Of a stretch of 64,000 bases of DNA, positions 43,122 through 50,078 are shown piece after piece (the first letter of the stretch is position 1; every line of letters starts with the position of its first letter). Location of the stretch: NCBI RefSeq assembly GCF_958304185.1, contig NZ_OY284433.1, positions 744,001-808,000 on the forward strand. Reading direction: 5' to 3'. This stretch comes from an uncultured Erythrobacter sp. GTDB lineage: Bacteria > Pseudomonadota > Alphaproteobacteria > Sphingomonadales > Sphingomonadaceae. The notes under the pieces are model-generated. The model did no database searches, was not told the origin of the DNA, and saw only the letters and a list, made by a program, of their open reading frames with translations. A program made the position numbers and the translations under genes.

Positions 43122-44795
43122 ATGGCCGCGCAATACGCCTATGTTATGAAGGGCATGACCAAGAGCTTCCCCGGTGCCCAGAAGCCGGTGCTCTCGAACA
43201 TCTCGCTGCAATTCTACCAGGGCGCCAAGATCGGCATCGTTGGCCCCAATGGTGCGGGCAAGTCGACCCTGATCAAGATCATGGCCGGGATCGACACGGA
43301 TTACACCGGTGAGGCTTGGGCGGGTGAGAACATTACCGTCGGCTACCTTGAACAGGAGCCGGAGCTGGATAACAGCAAGACCGTGCTCGAAAACGTCAAG
43401 GACGGCGCGCGCGGGATCGCCGACATGGTCGACCGCTTCAACGAAATCAGCGCGCTGATGTGCGAGCCCGATGCCGATTTCGAAACCCTCGGCGCAGAAA
43501 TGGGCGAGCTTCAGGACAAGATCGATTCCGTTGACGGCTGGACGCTCGACAACCAGCTCGAAGTGGCGATGGAAGCCCTGCGTTGCCCGCCGGGTGACTG
43601 GGCGGTGGAAAGCCTGTCCGGCGGGGAAAAGCGCCGCGTGGCGTTGACCCGGCTGCTGATCCAGAAGCCTTCGATCCTGCTGCTGGACGAACCGACCAAC
43701 CACTTGGACGCAGAGTCCGTGCAGTGGCTGGAAAACCACCTCAAGGAATATGCCGGCGCGGTGCTGATGATCACCCACGACCGCTACTTCCTTGATAACG
43801 TGGTGGAATGGATTCTCGAACTCGATCGCGGATCGTACTACCCCTACGAAGGCAACTATTCGACCTATCTCGAAAAGAAGGCCAAGCGTCTGGAGCAGGA
43901 AAGCCGCGAGGAATCCGGCAAGACGAAGGCGTTGCAGCGCGAACTCGAATGGATCCGGCAAACGCCCGCCGCGCGCCAGACCAAGTCCAAGGCGCGTATC
44001 CGCAAGTTCGAAGAGCTCCAGAACAGCCAAGACAGCCGCATGGTCGGCAAGGCGCAGATCGTCATCCAGGTGCCCGAGCGCCTTGGTGGCAAGGTGATCG
44101 AAGCCAAGAACATCACCAAGGCTTACGGTGACAAGCTGCTCTTCGAAAACCTCAGCTTCATCCTGCCACCAGGCGGCATCGTCGGCGTGATCGGGCCGAA
44201 CGGCGCGGGCAAGTCGACGCTGTTCAAGATCCTCACTGGCAAGGAAACGCCTGACAGCGGCACGATCGAGATCGGCTCGACCGTGCACCTCGGCTATGTC
44301 GATCAGAGCCGCGATCACCTGAACCCGGCGAACAATGTGTGGGCCGAAATCAGCGACGGTCTCGATTACATGAAGGTCAACGGTCAGGACATGAGCACCC
44401 GTGCCTATGTCGGCGCGTTCAACTTCAAGGGTGCGGATCAGCAGAAGAACGTCGGCAAGCTTTCGGGCGGTGAACGCAACCGCGTCCACATGGCCAAAAT
44501 GCTGAAGCAGGGCGGCAACGTGCTGCTGCTGGACGAACCTACCAACGATCTCGACGTCGAAACGCTGGCCGCGCTTGAAGACGCGATCGAAAACTTCGCG
44601 GGCTGCGCCGTGGTCATCAGCCACGACCGCTTCTTCCTTGATCGCCTCGCCACGCATATCCTCGCCTTTGAAGGCAATAGCCATGTCGAATGGTTCGAAG
44701 GCAACTTCGAAGCCTATGAGGAAGACAAGCGTCGCCGTCTGGGCGATGCTGCCGACCGTCCGACGCGCCTCGCCTACAAGAAGCTGACGCGCTGA
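43122..44795 (+). CDS. ettA: Energy-dependent translational throttle protein EttA
   Basis: ABC-F ATPase of 557 residues that binds the ribosomal E site and gates the first elongation cycles according to energy state. The first cassette has GPNGAGKSTLIKIM, LSGGEKRRVAL and LLLDEPTNHLD. The arm/linker includes EWIRQTPAARQTKSKARIRK. The second cassette has GPNGAGKSTLFKIL, LSGGERNRVHMA and LLLDEPTNDLD. The length and the RQTKSKARI linker identify EttA rather than Uup, which is at 7800. It faces the M28 gene on the other strand. Confidence 0.95.
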   Translation: MAAQYAYVMKGMTKSFPGAQKPVLSNISLQFYQGAKIGIVGPNGAGKSTLIKIMAGIDTDYTGEAWAGENITVGYLEQEPELDNSKTVLENVKDGARGIADMVDRFNEISALMCEPDADFETLGAEMGELQDKIDSVDGWTLDNQLEVAMEALRCPPGDWAVESLSGGEKRRVALTRLLIQKPSILLLDEPTNHLDAESVQWLENHLKEYAGAVLMITHDRYFLDNVVEWILELDRGSYYPYEGNYSTYLEKKAKRLEQESREESGKTKALQRELEWIRQTPAARQTKSKARIRKFEELQNSQDSRMVGKAQIVIQVPERLGGKVIEAKNITKAYGDKLLFENLSFILPPGGIVGVIGPNGAGKSTLFKILTGKETPDSGTIEIGSTVHLGYVDQSRDHLNPANNVWAEISDGLDYMKVNGQDMSTRAYVGAFNFKGADQQKNVGKLSGGERNRVHMAKMLKQGGNVLLLDEPTNDLDVETLAALEDAIENFAGCAVVISHDRFFLDRLATHILAFEGNSHVEWFEGNFEAYEEDKRRRLGDAADRPTRLAYKKLTR

Positions 44796-44804
44796 TCCGC
44801 GAAC

Positions 44805-44828
44805 GGGCCGGGCGAGTCTGTCCGGCCC
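44805..44828. terminator. Hairpin between convergent ettA and PNPOx-like genes
   Basis: The 7-base arms gggccgg (44805-44811) and ccggccc (44822-44828) pair around a 10-base loop. It is placed 9 bases after the ettA stop and before the stop of the opposite gene. No T-run follows, so function as a terminator is likely by position only. Confidence 0.4.
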
Positions 44829-44842
44829 AATTGCGTGCGCGC

Positions 44843-45427
44843 TCAGGGCGAAACCCAGCGCCCTTCCCAGTCACCGGTCGCCGCGCGGGCAAACTGCGCG
44901 CGGACGTGGCCGGTATGCGCAAGGTAGAGCCAGTCGAATGCGGTGAGCGTAATCCGCAGCAGCGCGAAATTCTCCCGCGCCGGGACAAGTTGGGCGTCAT
45001 CGGGCTCGGCCCCTTCGAACTCCGCAGGCAGGCCCGATGTCGGCACGTCCGAGTCGCTCCCCGGTCCGTCGCCCAGATAGCAGCGCCGCGCGAAATTGGT
45101 GCTCGAGCCCCAAGCCGCGTCCACCTCAGCACCGCTGGTAACAATTTCAGCCGTGCCGCGTGCGCGAATCTGGATCTTGGTGCCCTTGTCATAGAACAGC
45201 ACCGCAATGCGCGGATCAGCGGCGACCACCTTTGCCTTGGGCGCGCGCGCGTCGGTGTGAAGCCGCAGCGTCCATTGCTCGCTGTCGAAGGCACGCAGTA
45301 CCATCACCCGTGCATCGACATCACCGGTCACAATCACCGGCGTGTGCAGCGGCGACTTGCGGTCACGCGGCGCACGAATCAGGCGGTTGCGACAATCGGT
45401 GAGGACTTCGTCGAGCGCTTCAAACAT
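44843..45427 (-). CDS. Pyridoxamine 5'-phosphate oxidase-like flavoprotein
   Basis: A 194-residue split-barrel flavin-binding protein. RLIRAPRDRKSPLHTPVIVT and RVMVLRAFDSEQWTLRLHTD are typical of the PNPOx-like FMN-binding fold, with RIAVLFYDKGTKIQIRARGT next and ARENFALLRITLTAFDWLYL near the end. It is more like the Alr4036/general PNPOx-like group than true PdxH, so vitamin B6 oxidation is not assured. The ATG at 45427 is chosen over one 27 codons upstream. Confidence 0.8.
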   Translation of the reverse strand: MFEALDEVLTDCRNRLIRAPRDRKSPLHTPVIVTGDVDARVMVLRAFDSEQWTLRLHTDARAPKAKVVAADPRIAVLFYDKGTKIQIRARGTAEIVTSGAEVDAAWGSSTNFARRCYLGDGPGSDSDVPTSGLPAEFEGAEPDDAQLVPARENFALLRITLTAFDWLYLAHTGHVRAQFARAATGDWEGRWVSP

Positions 45428-45606
45428 GGCGCACGCCTTTGGCGACAAGGCCTGCGCCGTCAAGCACGCCGCACCTATGTTCACATTCATCGCATTTTTT
45501 CTGAACATCGGCGAGCTGGTTCATCCCTGCGACAGTCTGCGAATCGTATTACACATCATCTCAACAAGCCGGTTGTGGTGGGCCGGCTCTTTTGGAGGCA
45601 TTCCTA

Positions 45607-46857
45607 ATGATGACTCTCTTCTCGAGAAGCGGATCGCTTGCGGCTTTGGCCGTGGCACTCGCCTTCTCACTTCCCGCCACCCCTGCCGCTGCGCAGGATA
45701 ATCAGAACGGTCGCGGCGAAGCCCGGGCGCAGGCGCGAGCCGAACGCCAGCAGGTTCGCGCCGAAAATCGCAGCAGCCCGGCGCGGGTGCAGTCCGAACG
45801 GGCCGCTCCGCAACGTGCTGCGCGAGTCGACGCACCCAGGCCCGAACGGGCCGCTGCCCCGCGCCCGGCTTCCGCCCAGCGAGCTGAGCGTGCGGTCGCT
45901 CAGCGTCCTCAGCCGCCGGTCAGGGCCGATGCCCAGCAGCGTCCGGCTCGCGGAGGCTTCGGCGGCGACGTTGCTGCCCGAGTTCAGGCAGCCCAGCGCG
46001 CCAATGGCCCTGCGCGTGCCGACCGCATTGATCGCCGCAGCGAAGCCCGCGCTGGTCAGGTCGACCGTCGCAGTGAGCGTCGCGCAGACACCATCGACCG
46101 TCGCAGCGAACAACGGGCCGACCGGGTCGAACAGCGCGGCGATATCCGCGCGGGCCAGCTGGACCGGCGCGGGCGCGATGGTGCCGCTGTCCGCGTCGAC
46201 CGCCGCACCGATGCGCGCGCCGACCGGATCGAAAACCGTGGCGATCGCCGGGCGGATCAGGTCGAAAACCGCGGGGATCGCCGCGCTGACCGGATCGAGG
46301 ATCGAGGTGACCGCCGGGCCGACCGGGTCGACGGCCGCCGGGATGGCCGCTTCGACAATCGCGGAGGCGGCTTCAGCGGTCAGGTCGGCGATATCGCTCG
46401 CGATGCCCGCCGGGCCGATGCGCGCGGTAACGACTGGCGCGATGGTCGCCGCGACAATTACCGCGATGGCCGCAGCAACTGGCGGCGTGACGACTGGCGT
46501 CACAGCTGGAACGGCCGCCCGGGCTGGGACAACCGCGACTTCCGCCGCTGGAACAATAATGGCTGGCGCAATGACCGGCGCTATGGCTGGACCGATTGGC
46601 GGCGCAGCAACCAATACCTGTTCCGCCCCGGCCCCTACTATGCGCCGTTCCGGTCGCACCGCTACAACCGGTTGGATATCGGCTTCTACCTTGACAGCCT
46701 GTTCTTCCAGCCGCGGTTCTTCCTGAACGATCCCTACGCCTACCGCCTGCCGCCGGCTTACGGCCCTTATCAGTGGGTCAGGTATTACGATGATGTGGTG
46801 TTGGTCGACATCTACACCGGCGAAGTGGTTGACGTGATCCACGACTTCTTCTGGTAA
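45607..46857 (+). CDS. RcnB-like exported protein with Arg/Asp tandem repeats
   Basis: A 416-residue exported protein. Signal peptide (LAALAVALAFSLPATPAAAQ) is followed by an Arg/Ala/Glu-rich region (35-140), then a block of 11-residue degenerate repeats of type D-R-A-D-x-I/V-E-x-R-G-D (about 140-250). A Trp/Arg/Asn-rich stretch (NDWRDGRRDNYRDG, RRYGWTDWRRSNQY) comes next. The last 80 residues have the RcnB-like ending (YYDDVVLVDIYTGEVVDVIH). RcnB proteins are periplasmic and linked to nickel/cobalt homeostasis; that link is uncertain here. GGAGG precedes the ATG at 45607. Confidence 0.75.
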   Translation: MMTLFSRSGSLAALAVALAFSLPATPAAAQDNQNGRGEARAQARAERQQVRAENRSSPARVQSERAAPQRAARVDAPRPERAAAPRPASAQRAERAVAQRPQPPVRADAQQRPARGGFGGDVAARVQAAQRANGPARADRIDRRSEARAGQVDRRSERRADTIDRRSEQRADRVEQRGDIRAGQLDRRGRDGAAVRVDRRTDARADRIENRGDRRADQVENRGDRRADRIEDRGDRRADRVDGRRDGRFDNRGGGFSGQVGDIARDARRADARGNDWRDGRRDNYRDGRSNWRRDDWRHSWNGRPGWDNRDFRRWNNNGWRNDRRYGWTDWRRSNQYLFRPGPYYAPFRSHRYNRLDIGFYLDSLFFQPRFFLNDPYAYRLPPAYGPYQWVRYYDDVVLVDIYTGEVVDVIHDFFW

Positions 46858-46876
46858 GTCTTCACAGATGCGAACA

Positions 46877-46910
46877 AGCCCCGTCGGAGCGATCCGGCGG
46901 GGCTTTTTTT
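46877..46910 (+). terminator. Rho-independent terminator after the RcnB-like gene
   Basis: A GC-rich stem (agccccgtcgga paired with tccggcggggct, one bulge) around a gcga loop, followed by seven T. It starts 20 bases after the stop codon and is the clearest intrinsic terminator in the window. Confidence 0.88.
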
Positions 46911-46938
46911 GCGGATGCCGGCTTGCTACCGGGCGGCG

Positions 46939-47601
46939 ATGACCGGATCCGTGCCTGATCAGAACGCCCTCGCCCGTCTCGGTGAAGGGGTGCGCGCGCG
47001 GCTGGCGGACAATCCGGCAGTCTATCGGGTGCCTACGGAACCGGTAGAGCTGTTCGCCATCGGCGACTTCCTCAGCGCGGATGAATGCTCCCGCCTCTGC
47101 GCGATGATCGACGCGGTGGCGCAGCCCTCGGCGCTGCATGAGCTGGATTACGCGAGCGGATTTCGCACCTCCTATTCGGGCGATCTCGAACCGAGTGATC
47201 CCTTGGTTGCCGCCATCTCGCAGCGGATCGACGCGCTGCTCGGCGTCGAGGCTGCAATTGGCGAGCCGGTGCAGGGTCAGCGTTACCTGCCGGGTCAGCA
47301 GTTCAAGCCGCATAATGACTGGTTCTACGTCACCGAAGGCTATTGGCCGCAGGAAGAGGCGCGCGGCGGGCAGCGGTCCTGGACGGCGATGGCCTATCTC
47401 AACACGGTTGAGGCTGGCGGGGCGACCGCCTTCACCGCGCTCGGCATACAGATTGAACCCAAGCCGGGTGTGCTGCTGCTGTGGAACAATGCCCTGCCCG
47501 ATGGTCGCCCGAATGAAGCAACGCTTCATGCCGGGTTGCCGGTGGAGCGGGGCGCGAAATACGTCATCACCAAGTGGTATCGCACCCGCGCGTGGCGGTA
47601 G
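46939..47601 (+). CDS. Prolyl 4-hydroxylase-like 2OG-Fe(II) oxygenase
   Basis: A 220-residue dioxygenase of the P4H alpha type. The double-stranded helix core has YLPGQQFKPHNDWF (HxD iron ligands), MAYLNTVEAGGATAFTALG, and EATLHAGLPVERGAKYVITK with the distal His and the Lys that binds 2-oxoglutarate. The N-terminal part has FLSADECSRLCAMID. It is a soluble enzyme without a signal peptide. Natural substrate is unknown; bacterial members hydroxylate proline in proteins or other targets. Confidence 0.85.
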   Translation: MTGSVPDQNALARLGEGVRARLADNPAVYRVPTEPVELFAIGDFLSADECSRLCAMIDAVAQPSALHELDYASGFRTSYSGDLEPSDPLVAAISQRIDALLGVEAAIGEPVQGQRYLPGQQFKPHNDWFYVTEGYWPQEEARGGQRSWTAMAYLNTVEAGGATAFTALGIQIEPKPGVLLLWNNALPDGRPNEATLHAGLPVERGAKYVITKWYRTRAWR

Positions 47602-47618
47602 GAAAGCCTCCGGCGCGC

Positions 47619-48152
47619 TCAATCCTTCGGTGAGGCTTCAGCGGCTTCCTTACGCTCGGCGTGCGCGGCCTGCGCCAGCTTTTCCACCCGGTGCGCCAGC
47701 CGCAGGATTTCCAGCTGGGTGCGCAGGTTCACTTCGTAATCGTGGCGCGCGGTGATGCGGTCTTTGCGCGCCTGCCGGTTCTGGCTCATCAGGATGATCG
47801 GCGCCTGCACCGCAGCCAGCATCGACAGCATCAGGTTGAGGAAGATAAAGGGATAGGAATCGAATGGCTCCAACCCCAGCAACTTCAACGCGCCGCTGTT
47901 AAGCACCACCCACACCATCAGCACCACGCCGAAGCCGATGATAAAGCCCCAGCTACCGCCAATCTCGGCGACACGGTCAGCCAGCCGGTCGCCCCGAGTT
48001 GTATGGCCCTGCGCCAGTTCATCAGCATCGCGGCCGGTGAAGCTGCCGGAAGCGACCCGCCGCAAAACGCGCTGCTCATCCGCCTCCAGATCGTCGAACT
48101 CACGGCCCAGCAGGTCGCGCGCGAGCTGGTGCGGATCGGCCTCGCGCCTCAT
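47619..48152 (-). CDS. DUF1003 membrane protein
   Basis: A 177-residue protein with an N-terminal cytoplasmic part, two membrane helices (FIIGFGVVLMVWVVLN and FIFLNLMLSMLAAVQAPIIL) and a charged C-terminal coiled coil (RQARKDRITARHDYEVNLRT). The WGFIIGFG, PFIFLNLMLS and PIILMSQNRQ blocks are the hallmark of DUF1003. Function is unknown. The ATG at 48152 overlaps the lysK stop (ATGA), so the two genes are translationally coupled. Confidence 0.88.
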   Translation of the reverse strand: MRREADPHQLARDLLGREFDDLEADEQRVLRRVASGSFTGRDADELAQGHTTRGDRLADRVAEIGGSWGFIIGFGVVLMVWVVLNSGALKLLGLEPFDSYPFIFLNLMLSMLAAVQAPIILMSQNRQARKDRITARHDYEVNLRTQLEILRLAHRVEKLAQAAHAERKEAAEASPKD

Positions 48153-49765
48153 GCCTTCGCCAGCGCCTCGGCAATCAGCGTGCGGGTCGGGGCGATGCCA
48201 TACAGCGCGATGAAGCTGCCCATGCGCGGGCCTTGTTCCGAACCGAGCAGGGTTTCGTAGAGCGCCTTGAACCAATCACGTAAGGATTCGAACCCGAACT
48301 CCTCGATCTTGCCGATTTCATAGACGATGGTTTGCAAGTCTTCCGCGCTGGTGGCCGGATCAGCCTCGGCCAGCGCGGCGTCGAGCGCGTGCAAAGCCCC
48401 CACCTCGCCGCCCACTGGCGCGCGCTTGGCTAGCGTCGGGGCAACGAAATCGCGGCTATAGGCAAGCGCCTTGCCCACCAGCCCATCCAGCGCCGGGTGC
48501 GCCGCCGGATCGGCACCCTCGACATAATTGCCAAGGTAAGACCACACCGCCTCCCGCGTCGCGCCCGCACCGAGCACGCCCACAAGGTTCAAGAGCAGAC
48601 TGAACGGCACCGGCAGCGTATCGCCCGCGCCGGGCGCTTCCGCACCCGCGAAAGTCTGGTTGGCACGCAGCAAGTGCCACACCGGGTTGCCCAGCTGCTT
48701 GTCGATTTCCTGCCCCGGCAAGGCGCTGCGGAACTGCCAGTAATCGTCCACCGCCTTGGGGATCACACCGGCGTGCAATTGCTTGGCGCTCTTGGGATTG
48801 GCGAAGATGTAATGGCCGAGGCTCTCCTCGCTGCCATATTGCAGCCATTCCTCGATCGAGAGGCCATTGCCCTTGGACTTGGAGATCTTCTCGCCCTTCC
48901 CGTCCAGGAACAGCTCGTAGATCAGGCCTTCGGGCTTGGTGCCGCCGAGCACGCGGGCGATCTTGCCCGACTGGATGCCGGAGTCGGTCAGGTCCTTGCC
49001 GTACATTTCGTAATCGACGCCGAGTGCGACCCAGCGCATCGCCCAATCGACCTTCCACTGGCACTTGGCCATCCCGCCCAATGCCGACTGTTCGACGGTG
49101 CTGGCGTCTTCATCGGTGAAGCGGATAATCCCAGCGGCAGCGTCCACCACTTCGATCGGCACCTGAAGCACCGCGCCGGTTGTCGGCGAAATCGGCATAA
49201 CGGGGGAATAGGTCTGACGCCGTTCCTCGCCCAGCGTGGGCAGCATGATGTCGAGGATCGCGCCGAAATTGGCGAGCACGCCCTTCAGCGCCTCATCGAA
49301 CTTGCCGCCGTTGTAGCAATCGGACGAGCTGACGAATTCATATTCGAACCCGAAGCGGTCGAGGAAGTCGCGCAGCATCGCATTGTTATGCGCAGCGAAG
49401 CTTTCGAACTTTTCGAACGGGTCGGGGATGCGGCTCAGCGGCTTACCGAGATGTTCGGTCAGCATCGCACGGTTCGGCACATTGTCTGGCACCTTGCGCA
49501 ACCCGTCCATATCGTCGGAGAACGCCACCAGCCGCGTTGCAGCGCCGCCCGTCAGCGCTTCATAGGCGCGCCGCACCAGCGTGGTGCGCAGCACTTCCTG
49601 AAACGTCCCGATATGCGGCAGGCCCGAGGGGCCATAGCCGGTCTCGAACAGCACGCCGCCGGGCTTGCCGTCCGGAAAGCGCTTGGCGAGGCGCTGCGCC
49701 TCCTGAAACGGCCAGGCCTTGGAGGTTTGCGCTGCGGCGATGAGGGCTTCACAAGTGATGGTCAT
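48149..49765 (-). CDS. lysK: Lysyl-tRNA synthetase, class I
   Basis: Class I LysRS of 538 residues, unrelated to the class II enzyme of most bacteria but common in archaea and alphaproteobacteria. The HIGH-type motif is GPSGLPHIGTF (about 51-61) and the KMSKS-type motif is KISKSKG (about 290-296). SDDMDGLRKVPDN and SSSDCYNGGKF are conserved. The ATG at 49765 is taken over 49786; both are possible. It precedes a DUF1003 gene. No class II lysS is in the window. Confidence 0.94.
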   Translation of the reverse strand: MTITCEALIAAAQTSKAWPFQEAQRLAKRFPDGKPGGVLFETGYGPSGLPHIGTFQEVLRTTLVRRAYEALTGGAATRLVAFSDDMDGLRKVPDNVPNRAMLTEHLGKPLSRIPDPFEKFESFAAHNNAMLRDFLDRFGFEYEFVSSSDCYNGGKFDEALKGVLANFGAILDIMLPTLGEERRQTYSPVMPISPTTGAVLQVPIEVVDAAAGIIRFTDEDASTVEQSALGGMAKCQWKVDWAMRWVALGVDYEMYGKDLTDSGIQSGKIARVLGGTKPEGLIYELFLDGKGEKISKSKGNGLSIEEWLQYGSEESLGHYIFANPKSAKQLHAGVIPKAVDDYWQFRSALPGQEIDKQLGNPVWHLLRANQTFAGAEAPGAGDTLPVPFSLLLNLVGVLGAGATREAVWSYLGNYVEGADPAAHPALDGLVGKALAYSRDFVAPTLAKRAPVGGEVGALHALDAALAEADPATSAEDLQTIVYEIGKIEEFGFESLRDWFKALYETLLGSEQGPRMGSFIALYGIAPTRTLIAEALAKA

Positions 49766-50078
49766 AGTGTGGCGGCTATTAGGCATGGCGCACCCGCTTG
49801 CAAGCGCGAAGGCAGCGGCGAAGTTGACAAAGTTGACAGCGTGTCAAGCAGCATTTTTCACATTTTCATTATATTTTTCCGTGCCTTGTGGTCGAAAAAC
49901 GAAATTGACACTTGCCCCAAGACCGGGGGGGCTCCCCCCGCGTGCAGGGTGGAACGACAATGGGCTTACCTCCGCACGGCGCTGTAGGACAGCCGATTGC
50001 CGCATAGCGTGGGAATGGCGGGCACAGCGGCACGCCTGTGCGTTTACAAGCCAAGCGCGCTCGCCCATCGTGCGCCGC
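49766..50078. promoter_or_regulatory. Divergent promoter region of lysK and the helicase gene
   Basis: About 310 bases. At 49824-49847 lies TTGACAaagTTGACAgcgTGTCAA: a repeated -35-like hexamer of which the second forms a perfect palindrome TTGACA-GCG-TGTCAA (49833-49847). An AT-rich stretch (catttttcacattttcatta) follows at about 49850-49875, a candidate -10 region. The helicase gene starts 200 bases further on, so the transcript may have a long leader. A G-run at 49925-49931 sits in that leader. Confidence 0.45.

Noticed and set aside
43002-44684. Apparent 1031-codon minus-strand frame spanning 41589-44684
   Set aside because: Only the part below 43001 encodes the M28 peptidase with its signal peptide. 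The rest is antisense to ettA, a clear ABC-F gene, and shows no family resemblance; long antisense frames are common at this GC content.
46080-46370. Possible CRISPR-like array of 33-base units
   Set aside because: The units are contiguous, stay in one reading frame and have no unique spacers; they are protein-coding tandem repeats.
45667-47622. 651-codon minus-strand frame
   Set aside because: It is antisense to the RcnB-like and prolyl hydroxylase genes. Its Ala/Val/Pro repeats are the reverse reading of the Arg/Asp repeats, and it crosses the strong terminator at 46877-46910.
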